This document shows positions 1-8,702 of a stretch of DNA of 64,000 nucleotides, one piece after another. The translations under genes and the position numbers were made by a program. The stretch lies in NCBI RefSeq assembly GCF_024808815.1, contig NZ_JANUCS010000010.1:1-64000 (forward strand), in the 5' to 3' direction. The stretch comes from Methanosalsum natronophilum (GTDB lineage Archaea > Halobacteriota > Methanosarcinia > Methanosarcinales > Methanosarcinaceae). Position 1 is the stretch's first letter, and every line of letters starts with the position of its first letter. The notes beneath the pieces are model-generated. The model searched no databases and was not told where the DNA came from. It saw only the letters and a list, made by a program, of their open reading frames with translations.

Positions 1-77
1 TGTTCACGAAGAACATTTGACTCGCATGGCTTAGTCGAACACCGATAGCAGTGATCTCTGGCAGGATCAACCAGAAT
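1..77 (-). rRNA. 16S rRNA gene, 5' end only
   Basis: Read on the minus strand, the segment begins near position 77 with the archaeal 16S 5' signature ATTCTGGTTGATCCTGCC and continues through the conserved stretch ending near GACTAAGCCATGCGAG. The gene runs off the left edge, so only about 77 bases are present. It is transcribed away from the aIF1A gene, so the rRNA operon and a translation/ribosome-biogenesis cluster are head to head. Confidence 0.97.
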
Positions 78-796
78 TATTTGCACACCTTTTTTGCTTT
101 GGTTTGTATTTGGTTTGAATTGGTGGGAGAACTCAATCACTTTGTTGAGTTCAATGCACAATTCAGTCAATCTTGGTTTAGTGTATTTTATTATACATTA
201 CCTGACTGATAGTTTAGTACACATTCATGTTTTAGTATTATTCGTTATGCCATTTCTGTTCTCATGCCTTTAATTTAAGGCTTAGAACAGTAAATGTCAT
301 TGAATAATATACAACTATCAGCCGAAATTAACTGAACTGCCAGATCTAGCGTCAGGCAAGAAATAACTCCTGCCTCCATATAAGATGAATATTAGGATAG
401 TATGATATTGTATTCAAGCAATATCTCCGTGTTTTTCACGGGAAATGCCATATGTATTCATATCGCATATAACTATTATCCTATTGTTGTTCAACAAAAT
501 CATATTCTGTTGAACATATAATGCACGACTTGCGTGCAGGACTCTCTACATATTCATGCTGATATAAATAGTTTCTTATTATTTTGCCAACACATATCAT
601 TATAGCTAGAATTTTATTTCATGCCATATGGAGTTAGAGATAATTCACTTTTGTACGATAGTTCTCTTATCTAACAGAACAGTAAATTGATATCATCGCA
701 ACATTTAACTTTTTATATGTAATATATTGTAATAAGTTATATCCCACAGGTGATTTTATATCAAATTATCAATAAATAGTCATAAGAGGTATTAAT
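78..796. promoter_or_regulatory. rRNA leader and divergent promoter region
   Basis: This 719-base AT-rich stretch has no convincing gene. On the 16S side there is a perfect 8-bp inverted repeat at 129-136 and 145-152 (GAACTCAA/TTGAGTTC), placed where a pre-16S leader hairpin would be. A second hairpin, TGCACG/CGTGCA, lies near 522-537. A TATA-like TTTATATC on the minus strand near 562-570 is a candidate rRNA promoter. On the plus strand TTTTATATC near 755-763 could serve aIF1A. The hairpins are seen directly; the promoter roles are inference. Confidence 0.5.
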
Positions 797-1120
797 CTGG
801 ATCACAAGAACAATAAAAAGAACAGTACTGGAGATGAACCCCAGGTAACTCGTGTAAGAATCCCTAAAAAAAGCGAAAATGAGGTACTTGCAATAGTCGA
901 AACTTTACTTGGTGCTAATAGACTCAAACTAAGATGTTTGGACGGTGTTGTCAGGATGGGTCGAATCCCGGGATCTATGAAAAAAAGAACATGGATCCGC
1001 GAGGGAGATATTGTTATTGCAGTACCATGGAATTTCCAGGACAGTAAAGCAGATGTCATTTGGAAATATACCAGACCACAAGTAGACTGGCTTGAAAGAA
1101 AAGGGTTCTTGAAAGGATAA
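797..1120 (+). CDS. eif1A: translation initiation factor aIF1A, non-canonical start
   Basis: Archaeal homologue of bacterial IF1 and eukaryotic eIF1A, an OB-fold protein of the small-subunit A site. The frame encodes an acidic/basic N-terminal tail, then the family core: [21 protein letters not shown] (about residues 53-59), REGDIV and KADVIWKY, ending in [10 protein letters not shown]. The conserved coding begins well upstream of the first TTG at 938, and the frame is open back to a stop at 773. No ATG, GTG or TTG exists in that part. A GAGGT ribosome-binding site at 786-790 sits six bases before CTG at 797, which I take as the start (107 residues, normal for the family). ATT at 791 is the alternative. 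The gene ends 3 bases before the Rio1 gene, so the two are surely cotranscribed. The function is secure; the exact start is not. Confidence 0.88.
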   Translation: MDHKNNKKNSTGDEPQVTRVRIPKKSENEVLAIVETLLGANRLKLRCLDGVVRMGRIPGSMKKRTWIREGDIVIAVPWNFQDSKADVIWKYTRPQVDWLERKGFLKG

Positions 1121-1123
1121 AGC

Positions 1124-1909
1124 ATGAAAAAACGATTTGACAAAAAAGTTGAAGCTATTGATAGTAAAGTCGATAAGTATCGAATCAAGTTCAAAGATGA
1201 TAATGCCCGTAAGGTAAAAGAGGATGTTTTTGACGAGTATACACTTAAAACATTATACAAACTATCAAAATTAAATATAATCCAAGCTATGGGCGGTATT
1301 GTCAGTAGAGGAAAAGAAGCTAATGTATTCCTTGCTGATGGTGCTGATCAAACAGAAATTGCAGTGAAAATTTACAGGATAACCACTAGTTCCTTCAATT
1401 CGATGGAAGAATATATTGTAGGTGACCCTAGGTTCAAGAACGTTGGACAAAAAAAACATGAGATAGTCTTTGCTTGGACCAAAAAGGAATATCGTAACTT
1501 AAAACGTGCACATGAAGCAGGTGTTAGGGTTCCTGTCCCAATAACAAGCAATAGAAACGTATTGATAATGGAATATCTTGGTAAAGATGGTGTACCCTAC
1601 CCTTTATTAAAAGATATTCGACTAGCTGATACAGAAGCTGCAACCATTTGTGACAAACTGATCGATTATATCAACAAATTATATACAGACGCAAGACTAG
1701 TACATGCTGATCTAAGCGAATACAATATAATGGTTGAGCCAAATAGTAGAGAACCGATCATAATTGACATGGGTCAATCTACAACTTTAGAGCATCCACG
1801 TGCTAATGAGTTTCTTTTGAGAGATATTAGAAACATAACAAAGTTTTTCACTCGGTTTGGTATTGAGAATGATCCAGATAAATTGTATAACTTCATAAAA
1901 TCACCATGA
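1124..1909 (+). CDS. rio1: RIO1-type serine/threonine kinase (Rio1)
   Basis: Atypical kinase/ATPase of the RIO family, which in archaea and eukaryotes acts in late maturation of the small ribosomal subunit. The 261-residue protein shows the RIO signature nucleotide loop SRGKEANVF at about 61-69, the ATP-contacting lysine in VKIYR (81-85), the catalytic loop HADLSEYN at 194-201 and the metal-binding IDMGQS at 214-219. The N-terminal 45 residues are lysine rich, as in Rio1. It follows aIF1A by 3 bases and precedes a KH protein of the Dim2 type, a common archaeal gene order that supports a role in 30S assembly. Full length, with no missing catalytic residue. Confidence 0.95.
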   Translation: MKKRFDKKVEAIDSKVDKYRIKFKDDNARKVKEDVFDEYTLKTLYKLSKLNIIQAMGGIVSRGKEANVFLADGADQTEIAVKIYRITTSSFNSMEEYIVGDPRFKNVGQKKHEIVFAWTKKEYRNLKRAHEAGVRVPVPITSNRNVLIMEYLGKDGVPYPLLKDIRLADTEAATICDKLIDYINKLYTDARLVHADLSEYNIMVEPNSREPIIIDMGQSTTLEHPRANEFLLRDIRNITKFFTRFGIENDPDKLYNFIKSP

Positions 1910-1975
1910 TTGAGCTTAAATTCAATTAAATTAACGTATAATACCCATTAAAGTTATTACCACAGGAGAAATTAA

Positions 1976-2512
1976 ATGACGCACATAAAAATTCCACAGG
2001 ACCGAATAGGTGTTCTCATAGGACCCGATGGAAACACTAAAAAAACAATCGAAGAAATGAGTGAATCAGAACTTCGCGTTGATAGTGAAAGTGGAATGAT
2101 AGAAATTATTCCAGGAGAAGATCCTGTTAAATCCATGCGAGCTGCGGACGTAGTTCATGCAATTGCTCGGGGTTTCAATCCCGAAAAAGTATTTGAGATG
2201 TTCGATGACGAAATGATGATCTTTGATTTTATTGATATATCTCAAAACACAGGGTCACAAAAAGAGATGAAACGTCTTAAGGGTAGGATTATAGGTAAAG
2301 ATGGAAAAGCACGTATAACTATAGAAAACTTGACTGGTGTTAAGGTTTCAGTTTATGGTAAAACCGTGAGCATGATAGGGTACCCTGAACAGATACAGAT
2401 TGCTAGAGCCGCTTTTGAAATGTTGATCAAAGGTGTAGATCACGGATCAGTCTTCAGTTTCTTAGATAAGAAAAGACCAGAGATCCAACACCTTGAAGCA
2501 GGTTTTAGGTGA
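1976..2512 (+). CDS. KH-domain protein, Dim2/Pno1-like
   Basis: Archaeal relative of eukaryotic Dim2/Pno1, an RNA-binding factor for 3' processing of small-subunit rRNA. The 178-residue protein has two KH domains. The first carries the loop IGPDG at about 15-19, the second GKDG at about 107-110 with the following helix ARITIENLTG. A GGAG ribosome-binding site lies just before ATG. It is the third gene of the aIF1A-Rio1 group. A palindrome-ended element begins directly at the stop codon; both copies of that element are preceded by GTGA, so the element may supply the last bases of this gene. The normal C-terminus of the family ends about here, so function is probably intact. Confidence 0.92.
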   Translation: MTHIKIPQDRIGVLIGPDGNTKKTIEEMSESELRVDSESGMIEIIPGEDPVKSMRAADVVHAIARGFNPEKVFEMFDDEMMIFDFIDISQNTGSQKEMKRLKGRIIGKDGKARITIENLTGVKVSVYGKTVSMIGYPEQIQIARAAFEMLIKGVDHGSVFSFLDKKRPEIQHLEAGFR

Positions 2513-2776
2513 ACTACTCCTGAGCTAAAGACTCAGGTGCTTCCTTCGACCGATTCCTTGAGGAATCTGATATCACAGTTCATACCCAACTGGAAAGGCA
2601 ACGAACTATGGGAACCCTTTAAGAAGACCCCTATCCCATGGGAGTCCAGTTTTAATTCCTTTTGGCTTGGTTCTCGCCATCGGTTAATTAAATACATATT
2701 GAGACTTATTTATAATATAGTTGACGCTTACATCCACTATGCTAAAGACATAGTGGTTTTACGCTTTAACTATAAA
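2513..2776 (-). mobile_element. IS200/IS605-like palindrome-ended miniature element, copy 1
   Basis: About 264 bases repeated in opposite orientation at 44885-45147 with only a few differences. Each end has a hairpin with the same loop: CCTGAG-CTAAAGA-CTCAGG near 2518-2536 and CACTATG-CTAAAGA-CATAGTG near 2737-2757. Subterminal hairpins without terminal inverted repeats or target duplication are the hallmark of IS200/IS605 elements and their non-autonomous PATE derivatives. There is no intact transposase. Open frames inside it are short and I do not believe they are genes. The internal 180 bases are conserved between copies and could derive from a tnpB 3' end or its guide RNA scaffold; that is inference. 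It separates the KH gene from the next gene. Confidence 0.75.
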
Positions 2777-2816
2777 TCAATCTATAATATAAATCACATG
2801 GAATTAACGTGGAATA

Positions 2817-3512
2817 ATGATGCGAGATTATACTTTAGAATACAAAAAGCGTGAAATCAGTATATTTATTGCAACTCTAATCCCACTTGCAGTTTTAGCA
2901 TACCACAGCAATATTGAATTGGGTTCACTCGGTCCATTTTCCTTAATAGCTATTTTAGTACTGGTTTTAATACTGGCCAATTATGAGATTCCCATTTATA
3001 AAACGCGTACTATAAAGCCAGAACATTTAATGAAAAACGCACTGTTATTAGAGAAAATCTATGGAGTTCCTGTACTAAAAGAACTTGAAATTGGGACAAA
3101 AAGAACTTTTGATACAACTGTTTCCCTAAACTTGGGAGGATGTATACTACCTTTGATCACATTGATATATGTTCTAGTGTCCCATCACAATACTGCCATT
3201 CTGCTTATAACCTCACTTATGATAATTGCAGTATTTCTAGGAAGCGAAATGGTTGACGGTATTGGGATTGTTATTCCTAACTATATATCACTTTTAGCTA
3301 TCCCACTTGCGTTATTGGTTGCTCCTAGCTCAGCTGCGGAAGCAGTTTATATTGCAAGTGTTTCAGGGATCTTAGTAGGAACTTTGATCTCAGCTGCTAC
3401 ATTCAATCGAGAGAAGAAAGGAAGTGCTTATCTCAGCATCGGTGGTGCCGGTAGTTTCATTCCAATATATGTGACATTTTTGATTTCAGTAATTTTAGCT
3501 TTCTTTATGTAA
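2817..3512 (+). CDS. DUF1614 family membrane protein
   Basis: The 231-residue protein is largely hydrophobic, with roughly six membrane segments: near 17-30, 38-54, 105-123, 125-142, 150-180 and 205-230. The loop with PIYKTR and the central part with GCILPLI and GSEMVDGIG resemble the archaeal DUF1614 family, whose function is unknown. It starts at ATG 2817 or 2820; no strong ribosome-binding site helps the choice. It lies just downstream of the miniature element, so it may have lost an ancestral link with the KH gene. I give no function. Confidence 0.7.
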   Translation: MMRDYTLEYKKREISIFIATLIPLAVLAYHSNIELGSLGPFSLIAILVLVLILANYEIPIYKTRTIKPEHLMKNALLLEKIYGVPVLKELEIGTKRTFDTTVSLNLGGCILPLITLIYVLVSHHNTAILLITSLMIIAVFLGSEMVDGIGIVIPNYISLLAIPLALLVAPSSAAEAVYIASVSGILVGTLISAATFNREKKGSAYLSIGGAGSFIPIYVTFLISVILAFFM

Positions 3513-3568
3513 TTGTAATAGGATAAGAATCAATTAAAAAAAATAATCTATTTTTCTATCACTATATA

Positions 3569-4471
3569 TTAAGAACTCTCTAATTTAATATCATCCTCTT
3601 CAATTTTGGGAGGAATTGATATCCTAGGATACTTTGATGTAGTTACTGCCTTATATCTAGCAATCCCGTTATCTGTAAACTTGAAAGGTTGGAGTGATGA
3701 ATCTATCTTAGTAGCCCTCATTTTCTGAACAGCTATTACAGGCATTGGAGTATTATCGATCTCATTAGTAGGCACTGAATCAAGGAAAAATATACCGTCA
3801 CCTAAAAAATCAAAATTATCAAATTCTTTAACTTCAATACCGTGTTTCTTCTCTGTAATAAAAAATGATGTTATCTTCTTATTCTTAAGTAACCTATGCA
3901 ATGATCTCCATGACCCTGATGACCTGAACTCATCACCATTGGTTAAAACATTCATTGAATCAAATGCTACTCTTTCTGGATTATAGAACTGTATTATTTC
4001 CATCATTTCTTCAGATGTTAATTTTGACATTCCGAATATATCCAAGTAACCATCATCTATATATTCTCCAATATCGCAACCAAACCGCATAAAATGTTGA
4101 ACCAGTTGTTCAACCCTCTCTTCAAACGAAAAGAATAAACATTTCTCTTGATTACGTGCACCTTCCAACATTGCTTGCATACAAAAAGTAGTTTTACCCG
4201 TTCCCGGTGGTCCTGTTACTATCACAAGAAATCCTTTTGGAATCCCGCCTTCAAGAGTATCATCCAAACCTTTAACGCCTGTAGATATCCTCTTAATTGT
4301 GCGTTCGATATTACCAGCATCAAACTTTCCTTTAAAACGAGAACTGTCAAGACTTAGTAATGCTTTTTCAAGAACAAGGTTTTTGGCACCTATCTCTTTC
4401 TCATAACGCTCTAAAATCCTAATAGCATCTGAACTTAGTGTTGTGTGGATAGGTAACTTGTTTCTTGCCAT
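3569..4471 (-). CDS. KaiC-like RecA-superfamily ATPase
   Basis: A 300-residue protein with one RecA/KaiC ATPase domain. The Walker A motif GPPGTGKT is at 87-94, after the KaiC-type lead ISTGVKGLDDTLEGGIPKG; a Walker B strand ending RVAFDSMN lies near 170. The first 50 residues (LPIHTTLSSDAIRILERYEKE) look like a small helical, ribbon-helix-helix-like N-terminal domain, which would fit DNA or partner binding. Such single-domain KaiC paralogues are abundant in methanogens, and most have no known role; a clock function should not be assumed. There is no ribosome-binding site before ATG, and a TATA-like box lies 27 bases upstream, so the mRNA is probably leaderless. Confidence 0.82.
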   Translation of the reverse strand: MARNKLPIHTTLSSDAIRILERYEKEIGAKNLVLEKALLSLDSSRFKGKFDAGNIERTIKRISTGVKGLDDTLEGGIPKGFLVIVTGPPGTGKTTFCMQAMLEGARNQEKCLFFSFEERVEQLVQHFMRFGCDIGEYIDDGYLDIFGMSKLTSEEMMEIIQFYNPERVAFDSMNVLTNGDEFRSSGSWRSLHRLLKNKKITSFFITEKKHGIEVKEFDNFDFLGDGIFFLDSVPTNEIDNTPMPVIAVQKMRATKIDSSLQPFKFTDNGIARYKAVTTSKYPRISIPPKIEEDDIKLESS

Positions 4472-4493
4472 TACTTTTATGTATCGTATATAC

Positions 4494-4501
4494 CTTATAA
4501 A
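4494..4501 (-). promoter_or_regulatory. TATA box of a leaderless transcript
   Basis: On the minus strand TTTATAAG lies about 27 bases upstream of the ATG at 4471, and no Shine-Dalgarno sequence is present in between. That distance is what separates TATA box and transcription start in archaea, so transcription would begin at or beside the start codon. Position is seen; use is inference. Confidence 0.45.
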
Positions 4502-4537
4502 TCATTTATGGTTCTATGTCCATAAAATTAGGGTTAT

Positions 4538-5902
4538 TCACGAGTTTATGTCCATAGATGAACCTTTACCGTTCAAAAAATTACCACGTCCTTTCTCACC
4601 AGTTACCTCTTCATCAAAAACAATTTCACCTCTAGCTATTGTGATACGTGGAAATACACCTTCCATACCTTCGTATGGAGTCCAACCGGCTTTACTGTGT
4701 AAATCATCTGCAGAAATCTTTCTCAATTGTGAGTCTAGTATAATAAGATCTGCATCATAACCTTCACCAAAAATACCTTTACCGTGTTCAACCAGACCAA
4801 AACGTTTTGCGGGATTTCTGCTAGTTACATCAACCATTGTTCCAAGTGGTAAAAGATTCTTTTTCACTGCACTCAACATTAATGGCATTAATGTTTCCAC
4901 ACCAGGAACTCCTGAAGGAGCATTCTTAATATCGGAATCTTTTTCGTGTTCAAGGTGTGGAGCATGATCCGAAGCTATCATATCAACAGTACCATCATTA
5001 ATGGAATTTAGGAGTATTTTTACACTAGATCGATCCCTTAATGGCGGATTCATTTTACCAAAACTTCCTAACCTATCCCAATCCCTTGTTGACAAAAAAA
5101 GATGATGTGGGGCTACTTCACAGGTTATGTTATTGAACCCTGCCTGCTGGGACACATATTTCTCTCTTCGAATTAGGCCAAGTCCTTCTTTAGTACTCGT
5201 ATGACAAAAATGTACTTGTAGGTGATTCTTTTGGACAATATCGAGTGCTTTCTCAATGGCTATAGCTTCACACATATTAGAACGTTCTCTAGAATGAGAC
5301 ATAGGAGTCATGTCATGGATTAAATATTTCTGGTTCTTAAGCCGAACCTCTTCATCCTCGGCATGAATACATGGTATTGCATCCAGTTTATTTATTCCAA
5401 TCAATGCATTTTCTAAAGTATCCATATCAATTCCAAGCCCAGCAGTTGACTCGGCCATAAATATCTCACCAAATGAGGTTATTCCGGAGTCCCAGAGTTC
5501 CGATAGTAAGCTCATATCATGACTTACGCCCCCATTAAGTCCAAAATCAATAATACTTTTCTTTTCAGCTAATTTGAGCTTTGCATTAAATCTTTTTTTG
5601 TTGGTTACAGGTGGGAGTGTGTTAGGATGTTCTATAACTGTAGTGATTCCACCTGCTGCAGCAGCACTGGAACCTGTATACCAATCTTCTTTATGGGTCA
5701 TCCCAGGTTCTCTGAAGTGAACATGTACATCTATCCCTGCAGGTAAAGTTAAAGCTCCGTTTGCATCGATGACCTTATCAACACTGTTCAATCGAATATC
5801 CTTACCAATCCGAGCTATCTTGCCATCCTCGATCACAACCTCCCCTGGTTGTAAATAATTATTGTATAACACTTTGGTGTTCTTGATCAATATATCAGCC
5901 AT
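4538..5902 (-). CDS. pyrC: dihydroorotase
   Basis: Cyclises carbamoyl aspartate to dihydroorotate, the third step of pyrimidine synthesis. From the ATG at 5902 it encodes 454 residues; an in-frame TTG three codons upstream is less likely. Amidohydrolase metal motifs are present: HVHFRE at about 60-65, IHAEDE, VHFCHTST and SDHAPH. NGKG and GEEVTG-type strands close the small beta domain. It starts 20 bases after the stop of the polB gene on the same strand, so the two are probably cotranscribed. The length and motif set match class I dihydroorotases. Confidence 0.93.
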   Translation of the reverse strand: MADILIKNTKVLYNNYLQPGEVVIEDGKIARIGKDIRLNSVDKVIDANGALTLPAGIDVHVHFREPGMTHKEDWYTGSSAAAAGGITTVIEHPNTLPPVTNKKRFNAKLKLAEKKSIIDFGLNGGVSHDMSLLSELWDSGITSFGEIFMAESTAGLGIDMDTLENALIGINKLDAIPCIHAEDEEVRLKNQKYLIHDMTPMSHSRERSNMCEAIAIEKALDIVQKNHLQVHFCHTSTKEGLGLIRREKYVSQQAGFNNITCEVAPHHLFLSTRDWDRLGSFGKMNPPLRDRSSVKILLNSINDGTVDMIASDHAPHLEHEKDSDIKNAPSGVPGVETLMPLMLSAVKKNLLPLGTMVDVTSRNPAKRFGLVEHGKGIFGEGYDADLIILDSQLRKISADDLHSKAGWTPYEGMEGVFPRITIARGEIVFDEEVTGEKGRGNFLNGKGSSMDINS

Positions 5903-5922
5903 TGCAATCAATCCAAATAATA

Positions 5923-8640
5923 TCAGAAATCGAATAATGAACTTTGTGATTTAGTTCCTAGGCCATTTGAACTTGTTCCTGAACTATCTTTTTTCTTATT
6001 CAGTTTTCCTTCCTTTTCTCGTTCACTGGCAGGTGAGAATTCGAAAAGACCTTTTTGCTTAGAATCATAGTCAAGTGAAGTATTATCTACACCAAAAACC
6101 TCGAGTATACGTTTTACTGGTGGTAATATCTGTTTCTTGATATAATAATCTACATCAATGGGAATATTATTTTGTCGGACATGTTCTGGATCCTCTGCAC
6201 GGTTAACAAAAAGGTCCTTACCCGCAACTATCACAAACGGGATTCTCTCGCCTATAGATGGAGCTATTCCAGTCCTTTTTTTCATTTTCTCAATAACGGT
6301 GACATGTGGCTGTTTATTCTTATAACTACCCATACTTTTAGAGTAAAGACGAGTTAATGTAAGATCATCTATTATCTCAGAATCATTTACTACATCGATA
6401 TTGCGAATCCTATCTACAGTCTCTCTGACATACTCTACTGCCTGATCAACATCTCCTTCTTTCAATATCAATTCTAGGACCGAGTTAAGTGTCCTTGATG
6501 TAAGTTCACACCAATCCCTTCTAACCGTTTCCATGCCTTTGACCTTGATACCTTCATCCCAATCCTGTCCAGAGCGTTCAAACATCCATAATGCGTACCG
6601 TTTTTTTGCAATGAACAGCGCTCTCTTAGCAGCAGACTCGAACTCCAGTTCCATTGGGTTAGGTAATGACTCGGATACAATAACCGCAATACGATCTCCA
6701 ATTTGTTCAAGATCATCTAAATTTAAGGCACTGTCGGAGATACATTGGACAAAAACACTATCAGTATCCCCATAAACTACGGACAGTGCAACTTTGGTAC
6801 CCTCAATTTCATTTCCATCTACCTCACCCTGTAGATAAACAGTACCATCTCTTAAAATAACATATCCAATATCCTTTTCTACGATAGTTCGTGTTTTTAG
6901 AATATTATCTCGACCAAAACTAGTAACTGCATTTGCAAGGGATAAACTATAAAGCCGAGCCCTAGTGTAACCAGAATAACCATAAAAACTGTTCAATAAT
7001 ATTTTCAGTGCTTGTTGGGTTGCATCATATACTCTATACTCATCATCATTTTGAGCACTTTTCATAAGTTTTTTGGTCTCAGTCCTCCGGTTCAACAGAT
7101 TCTCTAAAATAGATGGAACTATTCCCTTGAAAACATCTTCTCTAACAAATTCTCCTCCTGATGGTGGAACTATCGTTTTACCTTCAGGTCGGTATTTATC
7201 AACTACAGTAGTGTAACAAAGATTATGTGCCATCATTATTGTAGGATAAAGTGACTTGTAATCGAGAACTACCACATCTTCAAGTAAACCCTTTTTAGGT
7301 TCAAGAACCTCCCCACCTTTTAACCCTTCACTTTCCTGATTCCTTTTATAAACAAGTTCGTCATTTGGACGTGGTGGTAGAACATAACCTGACATTTTAA
7401 ATTCACGCAAGAACAGGTTCTCTACCATGGAAGTTTGACCACCTTCAAGGATCTCCTGGGGTACAGAACCACTTATTTGAGCTAATGCTATATACTTATC
7501 CAACAATCTCAGCTTTTTAACCAGTTCGATAGCAAGGTCGGAGTCACGCCGTGCATATTCGACGAATTTAAAGATTTTATCTCCATTATCATGCCAATAT
7601 TCTTCCATTTGGTCGGGGTTTACATCAATCTTTTCTTTGCCCAAAAGTTCTTTTGAAACTGTTTGAAGATTGTATCTTTTTAGACTGAACTGTTGTCTTA
7701 TTATAGGTAAAGAATCGAGTACTATCCGACCAGGGATTGAGATGTTGGTCCGGATACCAATTTTACGATAATCCAGTTTTCTACCATCTCGTCCACAGGA
7801 TGTATCTATATGAGTCCCTTCAGACTCTAATTTTTTTACCCTATCAACAATATAAGGTATATCAAAGTCATTTATGTTATACCCTGTAATGACATCGGGA
7901 TCATATGTCCTGAGTATCTCAAAGAACCTTTCCAAAACATTAACTTCATTATTAAGAGATTCTATTCCTTCAATACCATCCCCGAAATCCCTACCAACCA
8001 AAACCAATGAACTAATTCCACTAAATTCGGGTTGGAATGAAAGGCTTATCATAATAATAGGAGATTTTTCAGGTACTGGCATACCACCATCCAATGGCAA
8101 ACATTCAATGTCAAACGCAAGATGTTTCAGTTCCGCATTACCTATATGTTCAAGTTCATGTACTTGCTCTGATCGAACTACTTTATCACAATTAAATCCA
8201 TGTCTTTCAGCTGGATTTACTTGTGCTTGGACCCACTTCATCCCATGGATACCATTATCTATCAAGTACCTATTCCTAAAAAGTATATCAGTTTCATACA
8301 CGTCCTCAATGCCAGGTAATTCCAAAACATCGTCTCTGATCTCAGGTACGTTCTGAGGATCATGGGTTATTACCTTTAACATCTGAGTTTTAGTTGCTTG
8401 ATATCCAACGGGTTCAAACTTTTCCACCTGTTCAACTCTTTTAATTTCAGAAAATGTTTCTTGAAGTATTTGAGTTAGTTCGGATAGATTGTTGGTAGAT
8501 GTGGGTCTCACATAAAAATAAGGTTCGAACCCGGGCACTAAACAGCATACACTAGCACCGTCATCATCTTTTCCAAATAATCTTATAACCGGAGAATTAT
8601 TTTCTCTGATATAATCTGAATCTAATACCTGGAATTTCAT
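5923..8640 (-). CDS. polB: family B DNA polymerase
   Basis: Replicative or repair B-family polymerase with proofreading. The 905-residue protein has the exonuclease I motif FDIECLP (DIE at about 177-179), exonuclease II YNINDFDIPY near 264 and exonuclease III YARRDSDL near 363. It has the polymerase motifs DYKSLYPTIM near 460, LKILLNSFYGYSGY near 550 and the catalytic YGDTDSVF near 621. The last nine residues contain QSSLFDF, a PCNA-interacting peptide, so the enzyme should be tethered to the sliding clamp. No intein interrupts the usual insertion motifs. It is followed closely by pyrC. Function is secure; whether it is the main replicase (methanogens also have PolD) cannot be told. Confidence 0.97.
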   Translation of the reverse strand: MKFQVLDSDYIRENNSPVIRLFGKDDDGASVCCLVPGFEPYFYVRPTSTNNLSELTQILQETFSEIKRVEQVEKFEPVGYQATKTQMLKVITHDPQNVPEIRDDVLELPGIEDVYETDILFRNRYLIDNGIHGMKWVQAQVNPAERHGFNCDKVVRSEQVHELEHIGNAELKHLAFDIECLPLDGGMPVPEKSPIIMISLSFQPEFSGISSLVLVGRDFGDGIEGIESLNNEVNVLERFFEILRTYDPDVITGYNINDFDIPYIVDRVKKLESEGTHIDTSCGRDGRKLDYRKIGIRTNISIPGRIVLDSLPIIRQQFSLKRYNLQTVSKELLGKEKIDVNPDQMEEYWHDNGDKIFKFVEYARRDSDLAIELVKKLRLLDKYIALAQISGSVPQEILEGGQTSMVENLFLREFKMSGYVLPPRPNDELVYKRNQESEGLKGGEVLEPKKGLLEDVVVLDYKSLYPTIMMAHNLCYTTVVDKYRPEGKTIVPPSGGEFVREDVFKGIVPSILENLLNRRTETKKLMKSAQNDDEYRVYDATQQALKILLNSFYGYSGYTRARLYSLSLANAVTSFGRDNILKTRTIVEKDIGYVILRDGTVYLQGEVDGNEIEGTKVALSVVYGDTDSVFVQCISDSALNLDDLEQIGDRIAVIVSESLPNPMELEFESAAKRALFIAKKRYALWMFERSGQDWDEGIKVKGMETVRRDWCELTSRTLNSVLELILKEGDVDQAVEYVRETVDRIRNIDVVNDSEIIDDLTLTRLYSKSMGSYKNKQPHVTVIEKMKKRTGIAPSIGERIPFVIVAGKDLFVNRAEDPEHVRQNNIPIDVDYYIKKQILPPVKRILEVFGVDNTSLDYDSKQKGLFEFSPASEREKEGKLNKKKDSSGTSSNGLGTKSQSSLFDF

Positions 8641-8702
8641 TCACTTATCTAGTGTATTATATGTGTCATATATTTTACCGTACATTAGATACATATACAA
8701 AC

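Noticed and set aside
2537-2854. 105-codon open frame inside the first miniature element
   Set aside because: It spans the element's hairpins and the start of the next gene. The second copy is broken differently and no family is recognisable.
3569-4471. Circadian clock KaiC
   Set aside because: Only one RecA domain and no KaiA or KaiB nearby. Methanogens have many such paralogues with other or unknown roles; the same holds for 30348-31139.
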